Source: Prevotella sp.
GTDB taxonomy: Bacteria > Bacteroidota > Bacteroidia > Bacteroidales > Bacteroidaceae
Length of the DNA stretch: 60,312 nt
Direction: 5' to 3'
Assembly: GCA_017541365.1 (NCBI GenBank)
Contig: JAFXZF010000020.1
Span: 1 to 60,312, forward strand
Part shown: one piece after another, positions 24,951 to 33,261 of the stretch
How positions within the stretch are numbered: the stretch's first letter is position 1
Layout: every line of letters begins with the position of its first letter
The notes under the pieces: model-generated
What the model was told of the DNA's origin: nothing
Databases searched by the model: none
The model's input: only the letters and a program-made list of their open reading frames with translations
Translations under genes and position numbers: made by a program

Positions 24951-26354
24951 ATGGTAGAAACCGCTTTAATCATAGTGCCCCATCCTGATGATGAGATAAA
25001 TCTGGCGGGAGGGGTGTTGGGACTGCTTCATGACAGTGGAGTGCGTACTACGGTGCTGATATGCACGAATGGTGACTATATGGGGGAAAGGGCTGCCCGG
25101 AGAATCAGTGAGGCAAGGAAGACACAAGGGTTGTTCGGGTATGATGAACTGATTTTTTTAGGGTATGGCGACACATATGTGGGCACTCATGTGTATGACA
25201 TGAGGGATAATGCGGTGGCGACGTCGCATGCAGGGCACAGGGAGACGTATGTCGCCGGGGATGAGAGGGAGTATTGCCTTGACCGAACGGGGAGGCACCA
25301 TGCTTATACCCGCGAGAACTACAAAAACGACATGCGCGACGTGGTGCTCGAAAAGAGGGCAGACCTCATAATATGCATAGACCTGGACAGGCATCCCGAT
25401 CACAGATGTGTCTCGCTGCTGTTTGACGAGTGCATGGGCGAGATACTCAAATGGAATCAGAGCTACCGCCCCATCATCCTGAAGGGTTTTGCTTATAATG
25501 GCGTATGGTTTGGTCCGCATGATTTCTTTGATACGCCGGTAAAGCCGACAAGCGTCTTGCTGGAGGAGGGACGCACGATAGAGGAGGAGTGTTTTCCTTA
25601 CGACTGGAAGCAACGCATACGGGTAAAGAGCGACGACAGGACACAGTCGCTGAAGCTATGGCGGAACCCTGTGTTTAAGGCGCTGTGGTATCAGAATACG
25701 CAAAACGACTACAGCCGGTTGGGATATTGTGCCCTGAACCGTTTCCCCAAGGTAGCCAACCCTGACTGCTGCTATTGGTACCGTAACACGTGCAACCTCG
25801 CGCTGTCGGCACGCGTGGAAGTGTCGTCGGGTGACGCCGTGTATTTGAACGATTTCATGCTGGCGGTTCCGGAAAACTCTCTCTCTGATGACTTGTGTCA
25901 TCACTCAAGGGGATGGACTCCTGACGCTGAGGACAAACTGCCTACGGTCTCCTTGCTGTTTCAAAGGCCCGTACGCCTTTCGCATATCGTGATATACCAG
26001 AATAGCGACTCAGCACTGGAGGTCGTTACCGTCAAGACGGACAATGGTGATGAAACACGCTGCCAATGTACTCATGGCAATGTAGTGACGATAGGGCTGC
26101 CTGCTCAGGGGGAGGGAACGACATTGCCTGCTACAACGACGAGACTGACGCTGCGGATGGACTCGTATGACAATCTTGTGATAAATGAGATAGAGTGCTA
26201 TGAACAAGATAGCGGTTTTCCATGGGATAAGGTGCCATTCTGCATGTATGACGGCCGCCCTGCCACGCGCAACAGGTTGTTTGCTTTTCTCGCAGAACGT
26301 TGTTTCAAAGCCCTTGTAGGCATGGCAAAACGATTCAGCAAGAGGAATTTTTAG
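24951..26354 (+). CDS. PIG-L family zinc deacetylase with C-terminal carbohydrate-type domain
   Basis: Start ATG 24951 (MVETALIIVPHPDDEINLAGG), 467 residues. The N-terminal ~220 residues are a PIG-L/LmbE fold: P-H11-P-D13-D14-E15 gives two zinc ligands and the catalytic Asp, and DLDRHPDHRCVSLLFDE gives the third ligand. Residues ~290-420 are beta-rich (VEVSSGDAVYLND, RLSHIVIYQNSD, LVINEIECYE) like a discoidin/F5-8 domain. Relatives remove N-acetyl groups from sugars. No signal peptide is seen, so it acts in the cytosol, perhaps in LPS or capsule synthesis. Confidence 0.85.
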   Translation: MVETALIIVPHPDDEINLAGGVLGLLHDSGVRTTVLICTNGDYMGERAARRISEARKTQGLFGYDELIFLGYGDTYVGTHVYDMRDNAVATSHAGHRETYVAGDEREYCLDRTGRHHAYTRENYKNDMRDVVLEKRADLIICIDLDRHPDHRCVSLLFDECMGEILKWNQSYRPIILKGFAYNGVWFGPHDFFDTPVKPTSVLLEEGRTIEEECFPYDWKQRIRVKSDDRTQSLKLWRNPVFKALWYQNTQNDYSRLGYCALNRFPKVANPDCCYWYRNTCNLALSARVEVSSGDAVYLNDFMLAVPENSLSDDLCHHSRGWTPDAEDKLPTVSLLFQRPVRLSHIVIYQNSDSALEVVTVKTDNGDETRCQCTHGNVVTIGLPAQGEGTTLPATTTRLTLRMDSYDNLVINEIECYEQDSGFPWDKVPFCMYDGRPATRNRLFAFLAERCFKALVGMAKRFSKRNF

Positions 26355-26375
26355 CTGAAGTGGGGTGTTGGTAGG

Positions 26376-27050
26376 TTAACGGTATATGTGATATGTGCCT
26401 CCGTCGCTGTTGCAGTATCTGCGGAGCAGGTCCTGGATATACTCTGCATTTTCCCTTACCCGCTGCTCGTCACCGTCATAACCGTTGATGAGTACTACGA
26501 GATGATGGGTGGATGGGGTGATCTTGGTGCGCTCGTTGTCGCTGGTAGGGGTGCCTACTCCGCCGATGGCATCACGATATACGGGCAGTCCCTGTATGTT
26601 GAGCATGCCGCGTCCGATGCCTTCGTAGGGTTCGCCCTCGCGTCCGATGCCTAATGTCAGGGTGTCGCCCTCGAACTTGTCGGCATCGAAGCCGCCAATG
26701 CTGTAGCCATAGGCTATTGATGCCAGATTGACAAGGTCAACGAGGGTGTTGAGCTGATAGAGTGCCTTGCCTTGCAGCACGCGGCGTATCAGCGCCTCGG
26801 AGGCTGGGCGGTAGCGTGAGGGGTCCTTGCCGCATGACTTGTATATGCGACGGGTGGCGGCGATACTGGTGAGATCCTTGAGGGACTCCGTGGTGAGGCT
26901 GCTGCGATACATGGCGCACAAGGCATCAATCTTTGCCCACAGCGCATCGCTATAAGGGCTGTTGGTGACGGTGGCTTCTACGCAGGCTCCGACAAAGTGA
27001 GGACATACGTCCTTAATCTCCTGTGATACTATGACAGTGATAGTTGACAA
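26376..27050 (-). CDS. B3/B4 tRNA-binding domain protein
   Basis: It has 224 residues and the B3/B4 fold of phenylalanyl-tRNA synthetase beta as a stand-alone protein: SIAATRRIYKSCGKDPSRYRPASEALIRRVLQG and LVDLVNLASIAYGYSIGGFD. Stand-alone forms are thought to edit mischarged tRNA or bind amino-acid-like ligands. No ATG is available: the frame upstream is closed by TAA at ~27117 and the best start is TTG 27050, which lies inside a TTGANNN heptamer array. It is convergent with the PIG-L gene, 21 nt apart. Confidence 0.85.
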   Translation of the reverse strand: MSTITVIVSQEIKDVCPHFVGACVEATVTNSPYSDALWAKIDALCAMYRSSLTTESLKDLTSIAATRRIYKSCGKDPSRYRPASEALIRRVLQGKALYQLNTLVDLVNLASIAYGYSIGGFDADKFEGDTLTLGIGREGEPYEGIGRGMLNIQGLPVYRDAIGGVGTPTSDNERTKITPSTHHLVVLINGYDGDEQRVRENAEYIQDLLRRYCNSDGGTYHIYR

Positions 27051-27078
27051 TTGATAGTTGATAATTGAAAATTGAATA
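27044..27078. repeat. Heptamer array (TTGANNN), 5 units
   Basis: TTGACAA, TTGATAG, TTGATAA, TTGAAAA, TTGAATA in register; the array spans the predicted TTG start codon at 27048-27050. Confidence 0.85.
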
Positions 27079-27106
27079 TTAGCTTCGCTGACCCTCTCGT
27101 GAGGTG

Positions 27107-27256
27107 CTATGCGTTAATGTAGTTTTTTGTTGACATGTCATAGTACAGCGCTTCAAGTTCGGGCAGTGTCAACTGTTCTATGGCATGCTCTATGGCTTGT
27201 ATCAGCTCTTCACGCCGATATGCGTCTGAATGTGTGAATCGGTTGAAACTTGACAT
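27107..27256 (-). CDS. Small conserved-type protein (49 aa)
   Basis: ATG 27256 opens 49 residues, MSSFNRFTHSDAYRREELIQ followed by AIEHAIEQLTLPELEALYYDMSTKNYINA. It is a two-helix soluble protein. It is 56 nt upstream of the B3/B4 gene on the same strand. I do not know its function; helical amphipathicity and in-order spacing support a real gene. Confidence 0.55.
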   Translation of the reverse strand: MSSFNRFTHSDAYRREELIQAIEHAIEQLTLPELEALYYDMSTKNYINA

Positions 27257-27307
27257 TTGATAATGGATGATTGATGATGGAACGCTCGTACTGTAATAAA
27301 ACAAAAA

Positions 27308-27331
27308 AAAGGAGTCGTTATAACCTCCTTT
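27308..27331 (-). terminator. Hairpin terminator next to the tRNA fragment
   Basis: AAAGGAG/CTCCTTT with a U tract on the minus strand, mirroring the real tRNA terminator 136 nt away. Confidence 0.55.
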
Positions 27332-27354
27332 CTTTATACACCCTCAGGGATTCG
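27328..27354 (-). repeat. Duplicate of the tRNA-Lys 3' end
   Basis: 27 nt here match 27464-27490 at 26 positions (TTTCTTTnTACACCCTCAGG...). It covers 18 nt of the tRNA 3' end plus 3' flank. The sequence beyond it (27355-27430) has mini-stems such as GGCTC/GAGCC and GCACC/GGTGC but no functional tRNA. Confidence 0.85.
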
Positions 27355-27445
27355 TAATCGGACGCACCACAGGTGCTACGCTTTTACAAAGAGCTGGAGG
27401 CTCGACTGAAAGAGCCCTTGGGTGAGAAGCCCTGACAAAACAAAA

Positions 27446-27466
27446 AAGCAACCGTAAGGGTTGCTT
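27446..27466 (-). terminator. Terminator of tRNA-Lys
   Basis: AAGCAACC/GGTTGCTT stem with a U tract on the minus strand just downstream of the tRNA. Confidence 0.8.
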
Positions 27467-27472
27467 TCTTTG

Positions 27473-27545
27473 TACACCCTCAGGGATTCGAACCCTGGAC
27501 CCACTGATTAAGAGTCAGTTGCTCTACCAACTGAGCTAAGGGTGC
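27473..27545 (-). tRNA. tRNA-Lys (anticodon CTT)
   Basis: A 73-nt cloverleaf: acceptor GCACCCT/AGGGTGT, D arm AGCTCAGTTGGTAGAGC, anticodon stem ACTGA/TCAGT with loop CTCTTAA (anticodon CTT, reads AAG), and T arm with GTTCGAATC. Discriminator A. CCA is not encoded (ACA follows). Confidence 0.95.
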
Positions 27546-27643
27546 ATGCTTTTTGTAATTGCGAGTGACAAACGTGTTCGCACAAAGCAAAAAACGAGTG
27601 TCTGTGCAACAGGCTCGTGTAAGCCTTAGCTTTTTTGCGAGTG

Positions 27644-27651
27644 CAAAGGTA
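27644..27651 (-). promoter_or_regulatory. -7 element upstream of tRNA-Lys
   Basis: TACCTTTG on the minus strand; the GTTGAAA heptamer array begins 9 nt upstream of it. The leader before the tRNA would be about 90 nt. Confidence 0.65.
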
Positions 27652-27660
27652 CTAATAAAA

Positions 27661-27688
27661 GTTGAAAGTTGAAGGTTGAAAGTTGAAA
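27661..27688. repeat. Heptamer array (GTTGAAA), 4 units
   Basis: GTTGAAA, GTTGAAG, GTTGAAA, GTTGAAA in tandem directly upstream of the tRNA -7 box. Confidence 0.9.
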
Positions 27689-27743
27689 GTTTACTCGTTT
27701 TTAGCGTTTATTAACAAACACAAGTAGGTAACCTTGATATTTA

Positions 27744-28667
27744 TCAGTTTATCTTGTCGATATCGTATGGGGTCTTCTGGTAGATGTAGTAGTTGACCCA
27801 GTTGTGGTAGAAGAGGTTGGCATGGGCGCGCCATGTGACGTTGGGACCCTTGGCAGGGTCGTTGTCGATATAGTAGTTGACGGGCATGGCGACGTCGTCG
27901 CGCTTATCCATATCGCGCTTGTACTCGGTGTCGAGGGTGTCGGGGTTGTACTCCAGATGACCAGTGACGAAGATTTCTCTGCCTTCACGAGCTGCTGCTA
28001 TGCCGATGCCTGAGAGTGGCGACTCGGCGAGGACAGTGATATCGGGGATGGCGAGCACGTCTTCGGAGTTGATCTCGGTGTGGCGACTCTGGGGCATATT
28101 GAACTTGTCATCGAAACCACGGAAGAGAGGTTTGTTTGCCTCGTCGGGGTTGATGGTCTGAGGGAAGATACCAAAGAGCTTCTTGGGCAGCATGTGTTTC
28201 TCGATGCCATAGAAATGGTAGAGTGCTGCCTGAGCTGCCCAACATATATATAAGGTGGAGGTGACATGGGTGCGAGCCCAGTCGAAGATGCCGCTTATCT
28301 CATCCCAATAGGTGACGTCCTCGAAGGGTTTGTCTTCAACAGGAGCACCTGTGATAATCATGCCGTCAAACTTACGGTTGCGCAGTTCCTCGAAGTTGAT
28401 GTAGAACTGCTTCATGTGTTCGATAGGAGTGTTCTTTGAGGTGTGCGACTTGAGTTTCATGAAGGTGATGTCAAGTTGCAACGGAGTGTTGGAGAGTAGG
28501 CGTATGAGGTCTGTCTCGGTGGTTATCTTCAGTGGCATGAGGTTGAGTACCACGATCTTGAGGGGACGGATGTCCTGTGAGTGACCGCGTGTCTCGTCGA
28601 TGACGAAGATGTTTTCGTCTTCGAGCAGCTTTATTGCTGGTAGGTTATCGGGGAGTCGTAGGGGCAT
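27744..28667 (-). CDS. metA: Homoserine O-acetyltransferase (MetA family)
   Basis: Acylates homoserine, the first committed step of methionine synthesis. It has 307 residues. The catalytic cysteine is C142 (YICWAAQAALY), and H237 and E239 (VTGHLEY) complete the triad. The acyl-selecting residue 111 is Glu (TGAPVEDKPF); in this family Glu here goes with acetyl-CoA and Gly with succinyl-CoA, so acetyl transfer is expected. No SAM riboswitch is visible upstream; instead there is a repeat-filled gap of 159 nt after the ABC-F gene. Confidence 0.94.
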   Translation of the reverse strand: MPLRLPDNLPAIKLLEDENIFVIDETRGHSQDIRPLKIVVLNLMPLKITTETDLIRLLSNTPLQLDITFMKLKSHTSKNTPIEHMKQFYINFEELRNRKFDGMIITGAPVEDKPFEDVTYWDEISGIFDWARTHVTSTLYICWAAQAALYHFYGIEKHMLPKKLFGIFPQTINPDEANKPLFRGFDDKFNMPQSRHTEINSEDVLAIPDITVLAESPLSGIGIAAAREGREIFVTGHLEYNPDTLDTEYKRDMDKRDDVAMPVNYYIDNDPAKGPNVTWRAHANLFYHNWVNYYIYQKTPYDIDKIN

Positions 28668-28679
28668 ATCTTAATGGTT

Positions 28680-28760
28680 CAAAAGTTCAAGAGTTTAAAA
28701 GTTCAAGTCGCTTCGCTGGTTCAAACGCTCGCTGGTGCGAGCTAGTTCAAGAGTTCGAAA
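28680..28760. repeat. GTTCAA-type repeat tract with mini-hairpins
   Basis: GTTCAA recurs about six times, first with short AT spacers, then around GCTTCGC and the hairpin GCTCGC-TGGT-GCGAGC. It runs straight into the GTTTCGTA array. Confidence 0.75.
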
Positions 28761-28761
28761 G

Positions 28762-28830
28762 TTTTCGTAGCACCTTTAAGGTGCGTTTCGTAGCGAAGCG
28801 TTTCGTAAGTGCAAAGCACTGTTTCGTTAT
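28762..28830. repeat. GTTTCGTA / mini-hairpin array, 3 hairpins
   Basis: GTTTTCGTA - GCACCTTTAAGGTGC (28771-28785) - GTTTCGTA - GCGAAGC (28794-28800) - GTTTCGTA - AGTGCAAAGCACT (28809-28821) - GTTTCGTTA. The last TTA is the complement of the ABC-F stop codon. Confidence 0.9.
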
Positions 28831-30752
28831 ATGTTATTAAAGTATTCTTCTTCAAGTTTCTCGAGTTCTGCCTGCAGGTCGGTATATTCGTTTACCATCT
28901 GCATGTTGGCACCGTTTTCGGGCAGCATTAGGAGGTTGTCGAGTTCTGCCTTGCGTGTTTCGAGTTTCTCTATTTTTTCTTCGAGTTGCTTTTGGCGCTT
29001 AGACTCCCTCCTTGATTCTCTCTTTGGGGGTGGGGAAGTATTACCCTTGTCTTTGTGCTTCTTATTGACTTTGGGCTCATTTGGTTCTACTCTCTTCGAG
29101 AGAGGGGTTAGGGGTGAGTCTTTGTTTATCGCCTCATTGATGGTCTGTGCATTCTTGGTGCGCAGGTAATCGTATATGCCACCGAGGTGCTCGCGTACTG
29201 TGCCTCCGCCAAATTCATAGACCTTGTCAACGAGTCCATCAAGGAACTCACGGTCGTGGGATACTACGATGACGGTGCCGTCGAATGCCTTGATGGCTTC
29301 CTTGAGCACATCTTTGCTCATCATGTCGAGGTGGTTGGTGGGCTCGTCAAGTATGAGGAAGTTGACGGGCTCGAGCAACAGGCGTATCATGGCGAGGCGT
29401 GAGCGTTCGCCTCCTGAGAGGAACTTGACGTATTTGTCGCTCTCCTCGCCTCCGAACATGAAAGCGCCGAGGATGTCCTTTATGCGCAGGCGTATCTCGC
29501 CGCGTGCCACGTTGTCGATGGTCTGGAAGACGGTGAGACTCTCGTCGAGCAACTGTGCCTGGTTTTGGGCGAAATAGCCTATCTGTATGTTATGGCCTAC
29601 CTTGAGTGTGCCTTCAAAGGGTATCTCTCCCATGATGCACTTAACGAGGGTGGACTTGCCCTCACCGTTCTTGCCCACGAAGGCTACCTTCTCGCCACGC
29701 TTGATGGTGAGTGCGACATCGTGAAAGACATTGTGCTCGCCATAGTCTTTCTTGACCTCATCGCAGATGACGGGGTAGTCGCCTGAACGGAGGCAGGGAG
29801 GGAACTTGAGGCGCAGGGCTGAGTTATCCACTTCATCTACCTCGATGGGCACTATCTTCTCCAGCTGGCGTATGCGCTGCTGCACCTGCACTGCTTTGGT
29901 TGCCTGATAGCGGAAGCGCTCTATGAATGCCTTGGTGTCGGCTATCTCCTTCTGCTGGTTTTCGTAGGCGCGGAGCTGCTGCTCACGGCGCTCCTTGCGC
30001 AGAACGACGTACTCATCGTACTTCACGCGGTAGTCGATGACGTGCGAGCAGGATATTTCGAGGGTGCGGTCGGTTACATTATTTATAAAGGCACGGTCGT
30101 GGCTGACGAGCACCACTGCCTGCGAACTGCTTGCGAGAAACTGCTCGAGCCACTGTATGGACTCGATGTCGAGGTGGTTGGTGGGCTCGTCGAGGAGTAT
30201 AACGTCATGATGGTGCAGAAGGAGCTTGGCGAGTTCGATACGCATGCGCCATCCTCCTGAGAACTCTGACGTGGGACGGTCGAAATCGGTGCGCTCAAAC
30301 CCCAGACCAATAAGGGTGCGCTCCATCTCAGCCTCTCGGCTCTCGGCTCCCATCATGAGGTATCGCTCATGGGCGAGGGTAAAGCGCTCCACCAGTTCCA
30401 TATAGGAGTCGCTCTCGTAGTCGGTGCGCTCCTCCATTTCTTTCTGCAGTCGGTCCACCTTTGCCTTCATCTTGTCGACATCGGCGAATGCCTTGCGCGT
30501 CTCTTCACGCACGGTGGTGTCGTCCTGTAGGTTCATCACCTGTGGCAGGTAGCCTATGGTGCAGTCGTTGGGCACTGAGACGGTGCCTGAGGTGGGTGTC
30601 TTGATACCAGCAAGGATTTTGAGCATAGTAGATTTGCCTGCGCCGTTTTTTCCGACGAGGGCTATACGATCACGCTCATTGATAACAAACGAAACGTCTG
30701 CAAACAATGGCTTAACGCCAAACTCTACTTTTAAACCTTCTACTGATATCAT
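28827..30752 (-). CDS. ABC-F family ATPase (ribosome-associated)
   Basis: It has 641 residues, with two ABC ATPase cassettes and no membrane part. Walker A motifs are GKNGAGKST (near 36) and GKNGEGKST (near 350), with signatures FSGGWRMR and LSGGERSR and Walker B ILLDEPTNHLD and LILDEPTNHLD. The ARE/P-site linker between cassettes is at about 235-320. ABC-F proteins act on stalled ribosomes or ribosome assembly. The C-terminal extension (~550-641) has a low-complexity part (SPLTPLSKRVEPNEPKVNKK) whose DNA holds a CTCTC/GAGAG palindrome, then a coiled coil. The start overlaps the aroE stop as ATGA. Confidence 0.92.
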   Translation of the reverse strand: MISVEGLKVEFGVKPLFADVSFVINERDRIALVGKNGAGKSTMLKILAGIKTPTSGTVSVPNDCTIGYLPQVMNLQDDTTVREETRKAFADVDKMKAKVDRLQKEMEERTDYESDSYMELVERFTLAHERYLMMGAESREAEMERTLIGLGFERTDFDRPTSEFSGGWRMRIELAKLLLHHHDVILLDEPTNHLDIESIQWLEQFLASSSQAVVLVSHDRAFINNVTDRTLEISCSHVIDYRVKYDEYVVLRKERREQQLRAYENQQKEIADTKAFIERFRYQATKAVQVQQRIRQLEKIVPIEVDEVDNSALRLKFPPCLRSGDYPVICDEVKKDYGEHNVFHDVALTIKRGEKVAFVGKNGEGKSTLVKCIMGEIPFEGTLKVGHNIQIGYFAQNQAQLLDESLTVFQTIDNVARGEIRLRIKDILGAFMFGGEESDKYVKFLSGGERSRLAMIRLLLEPVNFLILDEPTNHLDMMSKDVLKEAIKAFDGTVIVVSHDREFLDGLVDKVYEFGGGTVREHLGGIYDYLRTKNAQTINEAINKDSPLTPLSKRVEPNEPKVNKKHKDKGNTSPPPKRESRRESKRQKQLEEKIEKLETRKAELDNLLMLPENGANMQMVNEYTDLQAELEKLEEEYFNNI

Positions 30753-31495
30753 TTATTCCAAATCTCCCATCCTGCCTGTGCCTGTAGGAGGAGCATCTCG
30801 AGTCCATTTTTCGTGATGGCTCCCTTTTGTTTTCCTTTTTTGAGGAAGAGGGTTTCATCAGGGTTGTATATGAGGTCGAAGAGCAGATGATGCGTGGTAA
30901 GGGCCTCATATGGTATGTTGGGACACTCATCGAAGTGTGGTGCCATGCCTTTTGGAGTGCAGTTGACGATGACGGTGTACTCCTCGAGCAACTGTGGTGT
31001 AATCTGTTCGTAGGTGATGGTGTCGTTCTTGTGGAAACGACTTACGAGGAGCGTGTCGAGACCCAACTGGCGCAGTCCGTAGTTGACGGCCTTGCTTGCG
31101 CCTCCTGTGCCGAGTACGAGTGCTTTCTTGTGAAAGAGAGGATTGAGCAGTGGCTGTATACTACGTGTAAAACCTATGATGTCGCTATTGAAACCTTCGA
31201 GGTGTGGTGTGCCATTATCCCTGTGTGTGACCTTGACGACATTGACGGCTCCTATGGCACGTGCCTCAGGCGATATGTAGTCGAGGTATGACATGACCTT
31301 CTCCTTATAGGGGATGGTGACGTTGAAACCACACAGTTCGGGTGTGTAGTCGAGTACAGCCTGTAGGTCGGTGATGACGGGCAGTTCGTACTTCTCATAC
31401 ACGGCGTCGATTTTCTCATTTTGAAACTTCTCGTTGAAGTATCCTGGTGAGAACGAGTGTCCGAGAGGATAGCCTATGATACCAAATTTTTTCAT
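30749..31495 (-). CDS. aroE: Shikimate dehydrogenase
   Basis: NADPH-dependent reduction of 3-dehydroshikimate to shikimate in aromatic amino acid synthesis. It has 248 residues from ATG 31495. Shikimate-binding motifs are GYPLGHSFSPGYFN and FNVTIPYKEKV (catalytic Lys), with the NADP loop VLGTGGASKAVNYGL. It is slightly short (typical ~270). It is 8 nt downstream of menG and coupled to the ABC-F gene. Confidence 0.94.
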   Translation of the reverse strand: MKKFGIIGYPLGHSFSPGYFNEKFQNEKIDAVYEKYELPVITDLQAVLDYTPELCGFNVTIPYKEKVMSYLDYISPEARAIGAVNVVKVTHRDNGTPHLEGFNSDIIGFTRSIQPLLNPLFHKKALVLGTGGASKAVNYGLRQLGLDTLLVSRFHKNDTITYEQITPQLLEEYTVIVNCTPKGMAPHFDECPNIPYEALTTHHLLFDLIYNPDETLFLKKGKQKGAITKNGLEMLLLQAQAGWEIWNK

Positions 31496-31503
31496 TGTAA
31501 ACT

Positions 31504-32235
31504 CTATTTATATGCAACGTACATGGTGCAGATACCAAAGGTGAGCCTTTGAAACGATGCTCTGCGGAAGCCTACGCGGTGCAGTATCTCTATCATCGTC
31601 TCGCCCTGAGGGAAGGCAGCGATGGACTTATTGAGATAGTCGTATGCCTGTGCATCCTTGCTTATGAGGCGACCATAGATGGGCAACACTGTATGACTGT
31701 ATATGCCAAAGAGCTGCTTCATGGGTGTGCTGATGGGAGTGGTGAGCTCGAGTATGCAGAGCATACCATTGGGTTTCAGCACGCGACACATCTCGCCCAG
31801 TCCCTGTTCGAGGTTTTGGAAGTTGCGTATGCCAAATGCCGATGTCACGGCGTCGAAAGAGTGTGAGGGGTAGGAGAGGGCAGTGCAGTCTTCATGCTCA
31901 AAGGTTATGATGTCCTGCAATCCTCGTTGTTGCACCTTGTCACGTCCTATCGCCATCATGCCATTGGATATATCCACAGCCTTGATGCTCTGTGGTCTCA
32001 GGCGGAGTGCTTGCATTATAGCAAAGTCGCCCGTACCTGTCGCCACGTCGAGTATGCTTTGAGGTCTGTGAGCAGCCAGTGCCTTTATAGCCCTGCCTCG
32101 CCAGTAGCGATCGATGTTCCATGAGAGACGGTGGTTGAGAGTGTCGTAGATAGGAGCGATGTTGTCGAACATAGCTTCTACCTGCTCATGCTTCTCGCCT
32201 TCCTCAGAATAGGGCTTTACGCTTTCAACCTTCAA
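31504..32235 (-). CDS. menG: Demethylmenaquinone methyltransferase
   Basis: SAM-dependent methylation of demethylmenaquinone, the last step of menaquinone synthesis; consistent with fumarate respiration in an anaerobe. It has 243 residues and family motifs MFDNIAPIYDTLNHRLSWNID and ILDVATGTGDFAI (SAM loop), SAFGIRNFQNLEQGL and LELTTP. The only start is TTG 32235 (KVESVKPYSEEG follows); a TAA lies two codons upstream and the codons come from the intergenic repeat tract. Confidence 0.93.
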   Translation of the reverse strand: MKVESVKPYSEEGEKHEQVEAMFDNIAPIYDTLNHRLSWNIDRYWRGRAIKALAAHRPQSILDVATGTGDFAIMQALRLRPQSIKAVDISNGMMAIGRDKVQQRGLQDIITFEHEDCTALSYPSHSFDAVTSAFGIRNFQNLEQGLGEMCRVLKPNGMLCILELTTPISTPMKQLFGIYSHTVLPIYGRLISKDAQAYDYLNKSIAAFPQGETMIEILHRVGFRRASFQRLTFGICTMYVAYK

Positions 32236-32237
32236 AC

Positions 32238-32267
32238 CTTAACCTTAACCTTAACGTTAACCTTAAC
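32238..32267. repeat. Hexamer array (CTTAAC), 5 units
   Basis: Five 6-nt units CTTAAC/GTTAAC between purC and menG, flowing into TTCAACC/TTCAAAC units at the menG start. Confidence 0.85.
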
Positions 32268-32273
32268 TAAATC

Positions 32274-33224
32274 TTATGCTTTCTTCAACCACTCGCTGAC
32301 GTTCTTCTCGATACGAGCAGCGATGTCACTCTGGTCGGTGGTGCGGTCGAACTTCTCGCCTGTGATGTGCTCGTAGAGTTCGATGTAGCGCTCTGCCACA
32401 GACTCTGCATACTCATCAGTAATCTCTGGCATCTGCTGTCCAGGTTCGTTCATGAAGTTGTGCTCAATGAGCCACTGGCGCACAAACTCCTTTGAGAGCT
32501 GCTTCTGAGGCTCACCCTTGGCAAATTTCTCTTCGTAGCCGTCAGCGTAGAAATAGCGTGAAGAGTCGGGTGTGTGAATCTCGTCGATGAGATACACCTT
32601 GCCGTCACGCTTGCCGAACTCATACTTGGTGTCAACCAGAATCAGTCCCTGCTTGGCAGCTATCTCCTGACCGCGTGCGAAGAGTTTGCGGGTGTAGTCT
32701 TCCATCACCTCGTAATCTTCTTTTGACACTATGCCCTGGGCAATGATTTCCTCCTTGGAGATGTTGAGGTCGTGACCCTCGTCAGCCTTTGTCGTTGGGG
32801 TGATGATAGGTTCTGGGAAACGCTCGTTCTCACGCATTCCCTCTGGCAGTTTCACGCCACATATCTCACGCACGCCCTTCTGGTAGTCACGCCATGCCGA
32901 GCCGGTGAGTATGCCACGGATGATCATCTCCACGCGAAAACCCTCGCACTTCAGTCCTACGGTAACCTGTGGGTCTGGTGTGGCAAGTTTCCAGTTAGGG
33001 CAGATATCCTTCGTAGCGTCAAGGAACTTTGCTGCAATCTGGTTCAGCACCTGTCCCTTGAAAGGTATTCCCTTGGGAAGGATAACGTCAAAAGCGCTGA
33101 TGCGGTCTGTTGCCACCATTACCATGATATCATCGTTGATGGTATAAACGTCACGCACTTTTCCGTGATACACTGCTGTCTGTCCAGCAAACTTAAACTC
33201 TGTAGATGTTAAAGCGTTGTTCAT
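32274..33224 (-). CDS. purC: Phosphoribosylaminoimidazole-succinocarboxamide synthase
   Basis: Purine synthesis: joins aspartate to CAIR using ATP (SAICAR synthetase). It has 316 residues, the longer form known from Bacteroidetes and yeast. Motifs [47 protein letters not shown] and [14 protein letters not shown] are intact. It lies between phoH and menG on the same strand. Confidence 0.95.
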   Translation of the reverse strand: MNNALTSTEFKFAGQTAVYHGKVRDVYTINDDIMVMVATDRISAFDVILPKGIPFKGQVLNQIAAKFLDATKDICPNWKLATPDPQVTVGLKCEGFRVEMIIRGILTGSAWRDYQKGVREICGVKLPEGMRENERFPEPIITPTTKADEGHDLNISKEEIIAQGIVSKEDYEVMEDYTRKLFARGQEIAAKQGLILVDTKYEFGKRDGKVYLIDEIHTPDSSRYFYADGYEEKFAKGEPQKQLSKEFVRQWLIEHNFMNEPGQQMPEITDEYAESVAERYIELYEHITGEKFDRTTDQSDIAARIEKNVSEWLKKA

Positions 33225-33261
33225 TGTTCTATATTTTTTGTTTTAGGGTCTTTAGGGTACA

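Noticed and set aside
27355..27440. Second functional tRNA
   Set aside because: The anticodon and D arms cannot be formed properly and the T stem is unpaired; only the 3' end resembles tRNA-Lys.
28762..28830. CRISPR array
   Set aside because: The constant part is only 8 nt and the inserts are 7-15-nt palindromes, far shorter than spacers; no cas genes in the window.
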